A stretch of 64,000 bases of DNA from Gigaspora margarita (GCA_009809945.1 WTPW01000088.1:81252-145251); one strand, 5' to 3'; numbered from the stretch's first letter, positions 11,484 to 24,265 are shown. A program made the numbers and translations. The notes: generated by a model not told the origin, from the sequence alone.

Positions 11484-13786
11484 AACCTAATAAAGTTGCT
11501 CTTTGAGTTAACAGAAAATTTAACGATTTTGGAAAATGCGCCTAGACCAGATGAAATCCCTAAAGAGGCCAAACAATTTAGTATATTTAGGCGGCTATTT
11601 AGGTTCTCGATTATATGGAGCGTTATTTGACTTTTTTTTGTTTTTAGGTATATTCCACGTCTAATTAATATCGTTACGATTACTATCTAATTACATCGAG
11701 CGTGCTGCTTGAGAACACCCTTAAGAAATTATATTTATCATGTGTATCAGAATATAACAATGCTTAAAAATTTATAAATGTTGCCAGCTTATCTAAAAAT
11801 TAATTATAAAAGTAGTTTATAGAAATTAGCAATTAACAACGATGCTTTCATAAGGTCAAATGTAACATACCCTTCCATTTCTTTTTTAATATATCATCCC
11901 ATTTCAACTATCTGTTTATATTTACGTAATTCAAAATTCTATTTTCATATGCAGAATTCGATTAGGCTTTAGTATTTTTCTCGTTATCAAGACGATCAAT
12001 TAAAAGTTTTTTTTTAAAGGTGTATTGCAATGATAGAGCAAAAAATCAATATATGATCCTAATCAAATATTATATCTTAAGATATTGCAATGCTGACAGC
12101 AACATTTCTACAAACTGCATGACTAGTATTTTTAGTGGTTCTTTTGATATGTGATAATGAATGTACAATAATGTGAGGAATGGAAGTTGTTGTAAATTAC
12201 CAATAAGCTCTAGGAGCTCTGTGGAAATTTAGTTATGCCCTAATGTTTGGGCAAAAATATTTAAATGTTTCTACTAATAAAGATTTTTCCCTAACACTTT
12301 GTCGCTGTAATAATGTACCAGACTTTTTAAAAATTTGAGCTCTATTAATGAATTAAGTTTTAATCGTTGTAATGATATGCCAGGCTTTTCTAAAATTTGT
12401 ACTGTACTAGATGCATAACTCACATTATCAATACTTTCTAAAGTTTTTAAAGGTTAGAATTTATAAATGTTTTTTGTCTTTAATTTCCATATCACAATTT
12501 ATGATGCTAAGAATTTACAAATTTCCGCAATTCTTTACATACTCTAGAATAATTTCTTATAATGAATGTTTTTGACACTCTAAAGCTGATATGATGTCTG
12601 TAATATATGCTCCTTCACTAAATTAAATTTCCCTTATGATTTAATAACGTAAGTGAATTAGTTGTGGAACATAATATTCTGCTAATTTTCGTAGCATTTT
12701 TTGCCAAGATTTTTAATAATGTAGTTGTACTTTTAATGTTGAAGTGTGAACTTTATGTACCTAAAGATAAATTTTAGTGTTGTGAAAAAAATTGCACATT
12801 TTGTTCAAATGAGTAGAAAATTTCCAGAAAATTTAAAGGAAATTTGTGCAAAGTGACTTCACTCTCAATTCAATAAATAATTTAATTAATATTAATAATG
12901 CGATTTTCGATGAATTGTCAGTTTGAGATCAATCAATTATTGAATCTTACGTTTTAAAAGAGGCACATCAAGAACCTTTAGAAATCTTGCTGATCAAATA
13001 ATGGTTTGGAAAATTCTGCATTTGTTCAACATTCTGCTAAAACGTATTCTTCATCTTAGCCACGAAAAAATACGTAGAAATGAATAATGCGGTATTATTC
13101 GAATAAAAATGGATCTTGCAAAAGAATAGTAATTGACATTTTGCATCAATGTCGATTCACAAGTGCGCACAAGTATAAGGAATAAAAATCATTATTTAAA
13201 TTATTAAGAAATATTTCTATTAATTCGGGTATATTGCCCATAAATATTTTTGATGTCATGAATTACTTGAATGTATAAAGATAAAGAATTAAGCCAATTA
13301 TTGTTACATGTATGTACGTATGTATATATTTACGTGCGTACTTTAATTTTAGGTAGCTCACCCATAAAAACTTTAAGATCAGACATAACATAACAATAGA
13401 AACAAAAAGTTGTAAAAGTTTTGTGTAAAATTATAGTTAAAGTTAGCGTTAGAACAACGCAATGCCTATTAATAAACTACACAAGAAACATTTAGACTAC
13501 AGAAGGTGGTTTCTTAATTAAAATTTAGTGTCATTTTACGATCGAATCTAGCAATTCGATGGATTAAATTACAAGTATAGAACAATGTTTGGGACATATA
13601 TAATATACAGATATATTCGAGTGTAACATGACTACTTTGCTACTTTCGCAATACTTTGTTTTGCATTTGAGCACATAGATTATTATTGTACCTTGTAATA
13701 TTTCTAATTAAATATACTAATTAGCCACTTTATACTTGTTTACTAATTTGATTTCCATAACAGCCAGCCAACATGTCAAAGTGGTT
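11484..13786. other. Long gene-free AT-rich stretch
   Basis: No long reading frame, terminal repeats or RNA gene recognised. Some imperfect local duplication is present near 12290-12420 (repeated TTTGTAATAATGTACCAGAC-like and CTTTTTAAAATTTG-like phrases). Confidence 0.4.
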
Positions 13787-14383
13787 AGTATATCTCTTTC
13801 AATTATACATCAAATGCACTGATGTATGCTGTGTATCTCTTCAATATACATTAATCGCATTATGTATTTTATATATCTCCTTAAAGAATTCAATGCATCC
13901 AACAATTTATTGCATGCGTGCAGTCCTTTTTGTTGTTATGCTTCATAAGTACAACATGAAAGGTATAATTCCGAAGTTTATATTATGACAATCAAGGTTG
14001 CTTTTGCAAGCATCAGTTTTTTTTTTACTTATAACGTAAAAACTGGTACAATATCAAGTAATAATCTACTAATGATAGAATAGATAGGTTACCGCAGAAT
14101 TAAATAAATTATTGGTATCTAAAGACATAAAATATTTATCAATTCATCATTGGCAATTTTTTCTATCGTCCTAGAATTTTGCAATCAGTTGTAATAACGG
14201 TATGATATTAAAAATAAAGTTGACCAGCTTTAAAAAAGCCCCCGAACAAACCGAGGTAGTGAAAAAAATTGCCAAAAACATAATTTAAAAAAAAGATCTA
14301 TATAATTATAATTTATTCAAAAATAATTTTACATTTTGGGTTCATTAAAAATAAGGCAACTTTATAATAAATTTATAAGCTTC
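13787..14383 (-). repeat. 597-bp inverted repeat, right copy
   Basis: Reverse complement of 554-1150. The plus-strand frame at 13773-13988 lies almost entirely within this repeat and is not considered a gene. A shorter, more diverged piece of the same repeat (cATCAATCGCAcTAATGTAT, GATGCATCCAA) is found at about 17700-17850. Confidence 0.85.
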
Positions 14384-14396
14384 AATATTATATTTT

Positions 14397-14545
14397 TGAG
14401 TTTCGGATTATAGGTTTGGGTATCGGATTATAGTTTCGGGGTTTCGAGTTTCGGAGTTTCGGTTTTTTTAAAATAATCCGAAACTAGTTTCGGATTAGAA
14501 CCGTTCCGAAACTAGTTTCGGGTAGGTTTCGTTTCGACGCCATGT
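14397..14545 (+). repeat. GTTTCGG-rich palindromic block
   Basis: Repeated GAGTTTCGG/GGGTTTCG and inverted CCGAAACTAGTTTCGG units, related to the block at 1203-1500. It abuts the outer side of the right inverted repeat, whereas its relative abuts the inner side of the left one. Confidence 0.75.
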
Positions 14546-14939
14546 TTGGCCTCTTAGTAAATAGAATCAGTAATTATGGTGTGTATTTTGGCACTTAACT
14601 CCTAGAACGATTTTTTATTCAAATTTTTTTATTTGAAAGATTATTTATAAATTTATTTTAAATAAATACATTATATATATATATATATACATAATTATCA
14701 TTGATTTTGAAACAATAAAAAGATAAAATAATTTAAATGATCTCTGAAAAAGTAAAATAAATAATATTTCGTTCTGACTTTCAAAAAAAAAAGTAGAATT
14801 TAGTTTTGGGCAGCAGTTAATTCTTTTTGGAGAGTTTCAAAGGCGTTTCTTTCAACTGAAGCAGCTTCTAGTTTGTTAGTTTGCTTTAAAAAATTATTTT
14901 AAGACTTTAGAAATATCTTTAAAACCACGAATTATCATG
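14546..14939. other. Spacer with (TA)n microsatellite
   Basis: A TA run at about 14673-14688 and low-complexity A/T sequence. It contains the region downstream of the DUF4419 relic. No other feature seen. Confidence 0.5.
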
Positions 14940-16021
14940 TTAATCTGAATTTTTCGTAGAATCATCATCATCATCAACAATAGACCATCCGATTACAGGA
15001 GAAATAATTGCTTCATTATCAGAAATATCTTGATTAGCACCGATAAATCCAGCAATAAGTTTTAAAGATTGATTCGTATCAGTAAATTTAAAAGGAACTT
15101 CAACGGTTCCTGGTGGCGGAAAATCATCAAAATTTATATCATATTGATGTATAGCTGATCCTGTACGATCGTATGGAAAGTCCATCCTGAGAGATATGTA
15201 TCGTTTCCTGAACCAAACCCCTCATATTTATTCATAATTTTACTCCAAAAATCTTCATCAATTTCACCACGGTATGTGGTTACTAATTTCAAAATTACTG
15301 GTTCAAGACGATCCAACCAAAAATCTAATTCTAAATTTAATTTTCTTAATTGCATAACTTTTCTTGAAGTTTTATCCAATCTTCAATAGTACCTTCAAGC
15401 GTAATCTTTGGAATTCCACATTCTGTTCCACAATAGTAGCTGAAATAAGTTTTAACCATATCCAACAATACAATGCGACTTGCTGTTAAGGAATTTGATG
15501 ATGTTGTGGAGAAATTGCATACTAATAATTGCGTTAAATCAATTTTTTCTACGCGCTTATCAGCTTCTATTACAAATAGATTTACAACTTCTGGCCAATT
15601 TCCTTCAAGTTTTCCTTCAAGATTTGAGCCTATAATACCTGTAACATCAACAAAAATTTCTTGTTGTCCTTCATGTTTAACAAACCTTGATCGAAATTTT
15701 TCAGCATTAAAATTAATATGACGACTAACACCTTGAGCAATTGTAAGCCAAACATCATCAGGACTCAATCGTAAATGTTGATGTTTATTATAAGCTTGGA
15801 AAATAGCAGCCGCAAAGCCATTAACCCATTCAGGATTTTTGAGAACTGTTTTTTTTAGAATTTGGTGAGTTGTCATAATCAACTGAAACTGCATGTACTC
15901 TTTGATTTTTAAATTGTTGAACAATGCTTTCTTTAATTGAAATATGGGGTTCTAACTCATTGTTAAGTTTAATCTTTTGAGTCAAGATTTGAGTGCTGCG
16001 AACAACGTTCGTTGATTCCAT
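14940..16021 (-). pseudogene. DUF4419 family gene with three frame breaks
   Basis: The start ATG is at 16021 (MESTNVVRSTQILTQ) and the stop at 14940. Read across frames, the order is HAVSVDYDNS, NPEWVNGFAAAIFQAYNKH, the hallmark LSPDDVWLTIAQGVSRHIN, VKHEGQQEIFVDV, DWIKLQEK, LDFWLDRLEPVI, YRGEIDEDFWSKI, GFGSGNDTYLSGW, FPYDRTGSAIHQYDINFDDF and SPVIGWSIVDDDDD. This is the full length of a DUF4419 protein, a family of unknown function common in AM fungi and some other eukaryotes. Breaks: one extra base in the A8 run (T8 at 15849-15856), one base short in an A run at 15359-15362, and a small deletion near 15181. No intron consensus explains them. Either a recent pseudogene or assembly errors; the first two are homopolymer changes. 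Confidence 0.85.
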
Positions 16022-16824
16022 TTTTAATAAAAATTTTCAAAGTTGAATTAATCAACTTTTTGGAGCGTAGTGGAAATCTTTAAATATTTAATCAAAGTGA
16101 TACAAATTTCACGTTTTAGCGCATAATCCTAGATATGAAGCTGGTATCATAAGACCTATAAATTTGGTTGTACTAAAAAATGTTATATTGTATAAAGCAG
16201 AAGCAGGTTTCACAAATATTAGTCGATGCCTATTATAAATCTGGTTGTTGATTCTTGCGGTTTATTTGTGATGCAATATTCTGGAAAACAACTTGATTTT
16301 TTAGACATAAATACATATACATATATACATAATTAGTGATTCATTATTAAGACATATGATTTTGGTTATATTATTTCTATATAGAGGTTGACAAAAACGA
16401 GTTTCATACTACGTATATTGTACTAACAACGCAGGCTTCATTAAATATTTGTCCATGATTATTTTATTGATTCTTGCGGCTAATTTGTGCGATGCAAAGT
16501 TATTTAGTGGTCTATGATGATTGTGTTTGACGAATGATTAGAGTCATTTGGTATGTAAGTCAAATTGAGCAAGATGCCAGATACATTAACCGAAAATTCT
16601 ATGCGATTGTCGTCGATATAATATATACACAACATATACTATATTATGTCCGTCGGCAAATAGTCGAAAAAAGTTTAGATGATTTACTAATTCGTACAAT
16701 TGCTAGACGCCTAGTGTTTGCAAATCTTCTGTAGGTCGGATTCTTAAACAATTTTACCTGTGTAGAAGAACTTTCAGCATTCGTAGGAATGGCACATTTA
16801 TTTCGGATTATTTTCACAAGTAAA
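16022..16824. other. Intergenic with a weak local duplication
   Basis: Related phrases GATTCTTGCGGTTTATTTGT (about 16253) and GATTCTTGCGGCTAATTTGT (about 16470), each in a similar context, suggest an old about 230-bp duplication. The small frame at 16534-16734 has no domain. Confidence 0.45.
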
Positions 16825-17412
16825 TTTTATAATCTATAATTGAATGAAGGTGACTTTATAATGATAAATGCAGTTTTATAGGTTATTATTTTTTATAATT
16901 AGTAGGAAACCCCATGAAATTTGGCCAAACTTATAGACAATCTCATGTACTTTTATATACGGCATTACGCAGAAAAGTGAACATCAAAGACATTTTTTCA
17001 AATTGACGTAAGTCAACAGAACGAAAAGATGTTAGGCCAAAATCGGATGTTAATTCTAATTAAATATTATAAGTTGATGCCATAAGAGAATTAATCAGCT
17101 GCTAATTTATAATCTATAATTTAATGAAAATGACTTTATAATGATAAATGTTGTTTAGTAGGTTATTGTTTTTTATAATTAGTAGGAAAACCCGTAAAAC
17201 TTATAGACAATCTCATATACTATTATATATGGCATTAGCGTGAAAAGTGAACATCAAAGAGAAAATTTGGATATTTTTCAAGTTGACTTAAGTCAACAGA
17301 TCGACAATATGACTAAGAAATATTTCAGAAGAATCTAGCTAGACCAGAATCGGTTGTTAATTCTAATTAAATATTATAAGTTGATGCCGTAGGAGAATTA
17401 ATCAGCTGCTAA
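16825..17412 (+). repeat. ~290-bp tandem duplication
   Basis: Two adjacent copies (about 16825-17105 and 17106-17412), each starting TTTATAATCTATAATT and ending GAATTAATCAGCTGCTAA. Each contains GTGAACATCAAAGA and TAAATATTATAAGTTGATGC. The second copy has an extra about 30 bp. Non-coding. Confidence 0.9.
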
Positions 17413-18078
17413 TTTGAATTGCAATGGAATACTAATAATTCCAATGTCTGGGACAAGTATAAGAAGATGCGCAGACTGGCAGCCATCTCCATTAGAAGCG
17501 AAATTTGCACCTGCAATCCTCTAGTCCATGTGATTTTACATTGAATCCATGCGAATCCTACTGTTTTTGGCAGCTTAAACTTCTTGAAAGCTGACCTGCT
17601 TTATGCAGTGTGGGAGACTATAGACTGATGTTATGCATCGCGAATTCGTCTGATGATAGCGATACCTGGTGCAATTAATCGCTATTTCTGGGTGTATATT
17701 CGGTCTTGGTTTATACATCAATCGCACTAATGTATTCTGTTCATTCTCAATAAAGCTTATTCAATAAAGTTTAATGTCTGGTGCCACTAACTAGATGCAT
17801 CCAAATAATAATATATCACATGCCTGTAGTGTTTTTTTGAAGCAAAATAATTAGGCCTATTTGCTATTTTCTGATATATGAATAAATTTTTGGAATAAAA
17901 CTAATTAGAAAAACGCTATAATTAATTACATCCGCAGAGAATATTTATTTGCCCATACAATTTTGATTCATAAATATCATTGTCAAATGAGTATTTCCTG
18001 GAACTACAATCATCGATATTTGTTAGCTATCATATAAAAATTGTTTATTAGTTAGTGCATTTTAAAATAAATTACTTA
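17413..18078. other. Spacer with a repeat fragment
   Basis: Contains a partial diverged piece of the 597-bp repeat at about 17700-17850. Otherwise nothing recognised. Confidence 0.4.
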
Positions 18079-18322
18079 ATATTTATTATTACATAATGCA
18101 ATCAACTCTCCCCAAACTGAATCTGTATAAAATAAACTCTTAAGAAACTTTTGTAAACTGAACCTTGATAAACTGAGCACTTAATAAACTCTATAAACGA
18201 ATATTTATTATTACATAATGCAATCAACTCTCTCCAATCTGAATCTGGATAAAATGAACTCTTAAGAAACTTTTGTAAACTGAACCTTGATAAACTGAGC
18301 ACTTAATAAACTCTATAAACTG
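18079..18322 (+). repeat. ~121-bp tandem duplication
   Basis: Two copies (about 18079-18199 and 18200-18322) of a segment beginning AATATTTATTATTACATAAT and ending GAGCACTTAATAAACTCTAT, differing at only a few positions. Within each unit AAACTGA motifs recur. Minus-strand frame 18102-18302 is a translation of the repeat. Confidence 0.9.
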
Positions 18323-18356
18323 AACACTAAGCTTTATAACATTTATAAATTTTTTA

Positions 18357-18532
18357 AAGTCTAACCTCGATATAATCATTGGTTTGGTAACCAAAATTTA
18401 ATGTGACTAAGGTGATAGTAACTAACTATATAGTGATTAATTTTTTATGTTTTATAATAATTAGTAAATCAACAAATATAATTTTTTATAATTTGTAACT
18501 ATATCAAGAGTGACTATATCGAGGTTAGACTG
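18357..18532. mobile_element. MITE, GTCTAACCTCGATATA ends
   Basis: Left end AAGTCTAACCTCGATATAAT matches the inverse of the right end CTATATCGAGGTTAGACTG. The ends resemble CAGTCAGACCTC of the pogo-like group at 51576. Left flank is TA; the right flank is not TA, so the target duplication is unclear. 176 bp, non-coding. Confidence 0.6.
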
Positions 18533-18841
18533 TGGTTTAAAGATGTAGTAAACTGTTAGAACTTAATTAGGCATTATACTTTGTGATTTGCTCATCCTAA
18601 TGATCTAACAATTAAATTTAAAGCTTAGGTGTTATGTAAATTTTTTTTATAATAAAATAAAGAAATTTGTAATATATAAACATATTATCTATATAGTCAT
18701 CTTTTGAGCTCTTATATAAAACAATCTTTAAAATCTTGCTATATATTATTGCTTTATCTAACTTCTAATTCTAACTCTAATCTAATTTTAATTTAATTAA
18801 ATTGTTATTATATAAAAATTAATTAGCTATTTTGTTATACA
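18533..18841. other. Spacer, nothing recognised
   Basis: Very AT-rich, without a supported feature. Confidence 0.4.
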
Positions 18842-19407
18842 TTGAAAGAAATTATAATAAACAGATGTGATTATAGCACAGAGTTTGAAGCGCCAAGAGA
18901 TTGTGAAAATTTAGAAGTTATACGTATCACAGGATGTAATGAGGAAATAGTTAAAATATTAAATAAAATCAGTGTTTTAGAAATAGATTCAAACTATTCG
19001 ATTGATGCATCAAACATAATACAAATTTTAGAAAAATCTGGTTCATTGTTACAACGACTCAGGTTTGCTATAGGTCAAAATATTAAATCACAATCGTCAT
19101 TACTAGAACCACTTATGGTTTTCTGTCTAAATATCTATATTTCGCGTATCAAAATTTCACTCAATTCTTGGAACTTATTAAAAGTCTACGAAACCTTCAA
19201 TTTCTCACCATTTGCTGGGATGAACCAACAATTAGAACACGTACAATAAAAAATGAGTTAGAATTAAATATTATTAAGCTTGCAAAATCATTGCCATCAA
19301 CATTACAATATCTTGATTTAAGTAAATTTCGCTTTGGCATGTACATTGATATTTTACTCGATCATTGTGATGCACCTTTAAAAAATTGTCATTTGTATAA
19401 AACATAA
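18842..19407 (+). pseudogene. F-box/LRR-type protein, 3' relic
   Basis: Coding-like sequence in two frames: KEIIINRCDYSTEF, CENLEVIRITGCNEE, ASNIIQILEKSGSLLQRL and SSLLEPLMVFC in the first. After a shift near 19120-19140 it continues FLELIKSLRNLQFLTI, IIKLAKSLPSTLQYLDLS and LLDHCDAPLKN. The repeating hydrophobic spacing with LxxLxLxxC-like units fits the irregular leucine-rich repeats of the large F-box-like family of AM fungi. No F-box part or clear ATG is present, so it is a 3' fragment. Family call is from pattern, not search. Confidence 0.6.
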
Positions 19408-20690
19408 TGAGGAGAAAAAATAGAAGCGTAAATTAGATTTTGTATACGAAAAAGGACCTTGAATGTAACGAACGTTACCGTATTCGGAAGTTTAATTTTT
19501 GGAAAAAATAAAGACTATTTAGACAGATATGTTAAATTAGTTCCATATAAATCTTTTGTTGTCAATTGCTAATTATTAGTCTAAGATAAGTTCAATATTT
19601 ATGAAATTTTTAGGTTGAATTGGTTGTTGGGAATTAAAACCATGGTAGATAGCTGTTACTTTAATCAAAATTTTTTAAAATTTTTTTGAGTATATTGTTC
19701 ATTTTTATTTTAAATTTTTTTTGAGTATTTTTAATTACCAAAGAAGTGTATTAAGATCTAGCAAAAGACGATGCTTTATATATGCAAAGGTGTTTAATAT
19801 AAGTAATTATAAATAAAACAAATTTATTTTGATGTGCAAATGTATAAAGTTCTATTATAACGCAATACGATAAGATTTTTTTTGGAGTATAGTGAAAGTT
19901 AATTTTAATTAAGAAAAATGTCAAAAATATATAAGGTTGTTGTATGTCACAGGCCGTTACATTATGCTTATGAAATCGACTTTTATATTTCACGCAAAAT
20001 TTTAATTATATGATTATTTTATTAATACGTATGCAACTAGTCATCTGGTTACTGTACTTTGACAACATTTATTACCTTGTTGTCAAATGAATTTATATGA
20101 AATTATAAAGCATAATGACCATGTAGGATCAGATTCAACAGAGGACAAATATGGTACGATGAAAAATTAATGAATCAATTTACAGGTTTTTCTTTACATA
20201 ATATATGTTTTTTGATTAATTTACAATTTTATTGTGAGGATTTTTTTTTATACACTATATGTGCGTATATAACAATATTTCTTTCTTCAAATAATTTTTA
20301 TATCTCAAAATTCTGATCCTATAACCGCTTTTGGTTTTAATAGTTCTTTTTGAAAATTTCTCGACCAATATCAAACCAAGTCCTAACTATTTTTCTTATA
20401 AAATTTTATTAATTTTGTCATTTTCGTAAAATTCATGTTCACCTTAATTTTTTTGCATGTTCCAAAATTTATGATTTTATGTAAGAGTAATTTCTTATCA
20501 AGTATTGGTCAAAATTATGTTAGGACAATGCATTTAAGACAATCTCTGTGACTGATTAATTTTTGTAGTGAATTGATTAATCAAATTACATAATTTAAAG
20601 CTTTTATCGTTTTAATATTACTAGAAAACGAAGAAAACTTCGCTTGAAAAAGCTCACAAACCAGTAAATACACGCAAAAGAATTTATTGC
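19408..20690. other. Intergenic, nothing recognised
   Basis: AT-rich sequence with T-rich runs. The minus frame 19751-19993 has no recognisable domain. Confidence 0.4.
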
Positions 20691-22490
20691 CTGAACTCCA
20701 ATCTGGATAAATACATCATCCATTTATCCGCATCTAAATTATCCTGATGGATAAACAAATCAGATACGTATCCGGATCAGTGTTTAAAATTCAAATCGAA
20801 AGTTATGTTCTCAAAAGAGCATAATTTAAATTTTTATTGTTCTCAAAAACTTTTTAGTGTTCATTATATATTAAATATATTGAACATTAATTTTTAAAGA
20901 ATGTTCATGTATATACTAGCTTTAAATAATATTGATATATATTATTTATTAATTACAACAAAATTAATTCATATTAATAAAATCAATAATATAATATTTA
21001 ATTCGATGATCAAGTTTGCACTATCCTTGGTATGCTAATTGAAAATTAAGCTTTCTTACACTGCACTTACTCACTTGTAGTTTAATATATTGTGAATTAA
21101 AGTTATATCTAACTTTTAATAAAGTAGATTATAAATAAATAACTTATGGTCTCACCTTTAATATTTAAAAAAAAAAAATAAATAACTTATGCTCTGATAG
21201 TTTAATATAGTAAATAAAATAATTTTTAATAAAGAATTCTATTGTTAATAGAATAATAACTTATTTGAAAATGAATTCTATATTTACAATTCAAACACTA
21301 AGTTCATGCTTATCTATTAATAATTTTTAAACTTTGTATATGATTCTTTGTATTTTTTCAACATAACACAATGTATTATACAATTTAATTTCTAATAATT
21401 TTGTTAAAACTTCAAGTGCTTTTTATTAGGCCCCCGCAAAAATTACCCGTGTGATTTCTGAATTTTTGAAGGCTATAAAACCAATGTTACACAATTGATT
21501 CTTGAACTGAAATCGGTATGTGGATTAGCATGATAAACCCACTTTCAGAAAACATGCTTCATTTATACCTCACATGCGCCTACTACTAGCAGCTGGCCTT
21601 TAAAGTCAGACGGGTACTTGCCTGAGGGCCAGGCCTGGGCCTGTACCTGTCTGACTTTGAAGGCCTGCTGCTAGCAGCAAGAACACGTGAGGTATAAATG
21701 AAGCATGTTTTCCAAAAGTGGGTTTATCATGCTAATTCCGCATAATGATTTCAGTTCAAGCATCAACTGTGTAACATTGGGTTTATAGCCTGCAAAAATT
21801 CCGAAATTGCACAGGTAATTTTTGCGGAGGCCTACTTTTTATATTTGCTCATAGTAAAACAAGCCTTTCTATAATATTTTCTAATGCTACTATTGGTTAA
21901 TGCAATAATTTAGAATCCAATTACTTTGTTATTTAACTATTTAAACTTTGTACTAACAAATACTTTGTATCTTTTTTACTTGCTTAGTATTAGCATATCA
22001 TTTGACCCAAATTATCTATATATAAGTCTACACAATAATGACTCTCAATATAAAAAACACACTGAATAGCTAATGAATGTTTTATTTTAAAATCTTTAAA
22101 GTCTATTTCCTTAAATATTTATATGTTACCCATATCATACAACCTTAAACATATGTGCTATACATAGTATATACATATGTACAAAATTTGTCATGATCAA
22201 ATTACATTATCAAATTGATAAACATTTTATATAATTTAATGTTCTCATTAGTAAATCTAGAACATAAAAATTTTATAAATGTTCTCTTTAAGAACATCTC
22301 AAGAGAATAAAATGTTCTCAAATAAGAGAACCTTTTTTTAAATATCAATGTTCTTAAAAAAAACTCAAATGTTCATAGAGAACCATGAGAACATTGAATT
22401 TTAAACAATGATCCGGATAATCTGACAGAAATTTGGATAATTATGCGAATATCAATAGTAAATGGATATTTGGATAATGGATCGGAACTC
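20691..22490. mobile_element. 1.8-kb foldback element with ~170-bp arms
   Basis: The left arm begins GAACTCCAATCTGGATAA and contains CATTTATCCGCAT, ATCCGGATCA, GTTTAAAATTCAA and ATGTTCTCAAAAGAG. The right arm carries the inverse series: GAGAACATTGAATTTTAAAC, TGATCCGGAT, AATGGATATTTGG, ending GGAACTC. The interior is AT-rich with GTTCTC motifs and holds a second, better-preserved hairpin (21429-21832). No transposase. Target-site duplication unclear. Confidence 0.6.
21429..21832. mobile_element. 404-bp hairpin element nested in foldback
   Basis: Almost perfectly self-complementary: ends GGCCCCCGCAAAAATTACC and GGTAATTTTTGCGGAGGCC. Inner arms share TGTTACACAATTGAT-like, CCCACTTT-like, TGAAGCATGTTTT and GCTGCTAGCAGC-type sequence, and the centre is GC-rich (GGGCCAGGCCTGGGCC). 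TA lies on both flanks (21427-21428, 21833-21834), consistent with a TA-targeting element. Non-coding. Confidence 0.8.
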
Positions 22491-23220
22491 TACTTATTAC
22501 ATAATTTGGAGAATATATTAATGCGGTAAAAATTGGGTAAATGTGAAATTATTATTAATAAACCAAACTCATTAATGAATCAATAGTGAATAAATTCAGA
22601 AATTATTAGCGAAAATAATTAAAATAATTGTCTAACTTTTAGTTATTGCACCCTTATTTGAAACACGACATGACCCTTAGCCCATATAATTAATGGATCA
22701 ATAATGTTTATACATAACAGTAATATCCACCTACTACTTAACCTAAAGTAATCATTTGTAGAAGCCTATCATTATTAGAATAGAATGTCAAATGGTATAC
22801 AAAAGTTCTTTAAGTTTGAGCTTACATATAATGTCTCAATTTTCTTTTTTTGCTGACCATTTTAACATTTAGAACTTATATATAACTAGTATGTATAGCA
22901 ATATATAGTATAAATATTTTGCTTCTAAGTGAGGGTCTTGGAGGTGTGGATTATTTTGGATTAATTTTAATAATGAATATCTATATTCATTTAGAGTTAG
23001 AAATTGCTTACATGCAATGCAATTTTTTGTTATGAAACATTACATTTCAAAAAATTAATTATATTGTATTAGAATTTTTTTTATTTTGTTGGTTGAACAA
23101 GATAATCTATTCATTAGATACTAAAATTATTTTATCCATCAATTTCAAAATTTTGTTTAACATTTGGTAAATTGTTTGTATTCTATTTATCTTAAAGTTT
23201 AATGATTCTTTTATAGTAAA
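22491..23220. other. Intergenic, nothing recognised
   Basis: AT-rich sequence with no supported feature. Confidence 0.4.
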
Positions 23221-23656
23221 TTCTTTTAAAAGGTTTGAAAAAAATAGCTTTTCAATATTTAGTTATTGTCTACTTTTATATTGGGTTATTAATACTGTAG
23301 AAGAGAATACTTTTAAATTTTGTAATTTAATTAGCTTTTATAATAATTTTTTTTAAAAAGGTTTGAAAAATTAGCTTTTCAATATTTGGTTATTGTCTAC
23401 TTTTATATTGGGTTATTAATACTGTAGAAGAGAATACTTTTAAATTTTGTAATTTAATTAGTTTATATGATTGTTGCAGAAACTATATCAAAATTTCATA
23501 CTATTTTCGATAATTCTAAAATAATATAGCAACATTTATGCTTTTTGATTATTATGGTAGTTTATATGATTGTTGCAGAAACTATATTAAGAGTTCATAC
23601 TATTTTCGATAATTCTAAAATAATATAGCAACATTTATGCTTTTTTATTATTATGG
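23221..23656 (+). repeat. Two consecutive tandem duplications
   Basis: First unit (about 120 bp, 23221-23348 and 23349-23461) contains AGGTTTGAAAAA, TTATTGTCTACTTTTATATT and GTAGAAGAGAATACTTTTAA. Second unit (about 100 bp, 23462-23560 and 23561-23656) contains TATATGATTGTTGCAGAAAC and CTATTTTCGATAATTCTAAA. Copies are nearly identical, implying recent events. Confidence 0.9.
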
Positions 23657-24189
23657 AAGTAGAATCTAAGTTGTTTTCTAGATTTTTTTTAGAACATCTA
23701 GATTAATTATGCCTTCTGGTATCTTTTTTTAGAAGGGTTTTTTTAAAATAAAAAAAAACCAAATCTTTTGCATACCCAATAAAATGGTGGATGCTTGTGG
23801 GTACTATTAATATTAGCCATAAGAATAATTGTAATTTTTATTTTGTCTTTGTCTAATCTTTCAATTTAATAAGATGCAATTATATAGTTAGAATCCATAG
23901 AGTAAAAAAACCTGCTTTGTCAATATTATAGATATTTTGTAGAAGTATAAATTAGTAGTGCTGATAATTGTTAAAAAACTTTATAGCTTCAATATCTACA
24001 AAACCACTTTCAATATGTAATTTAAATTCATAAAAATTATAAGGTGGATATGGTATTATGGCACATTACCAATTATGGCGCACTACTGTCACGGTGAGAA
24101 AACGTATGCGGTATATTTAGTGAGAGGCGTGGATTTAGAGCTATAAAGCAATATGTAATAATTAGGATTAGTATTATAGTGATTAATAT

Positions 24190-24190
<1 letters not shown>
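23657..24190. other. Intergenic, nothing recognised
   Basis: AT-rich spacer ending at a 45-A homopolymer; no gene supported. Confidence 0.4.

Positions 24191-24235
<45 letters not shown>
24191..24235 (+). repeat. Poly(A) run of 45
   Basis: Uninterrupted A homopolymer. It could be the tail of an inserted retroposed sequence, but no SINE or LINE body is recognisable to its left. It is also a likely length-error site in assembly. Confidence 0.9.
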
Positions 24236-24237
<2 letters not shown>

Positions 24238-24265
24238 ATATATGAATAATACTTATCTCTTTGTA

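Noticed and set aside
13773..13988. Plus-strand 71-aa frame with hydrophobic stretches
   Set aside because: Lies inside the 597-bp inverted repeat, whose other copy lacks the frame.
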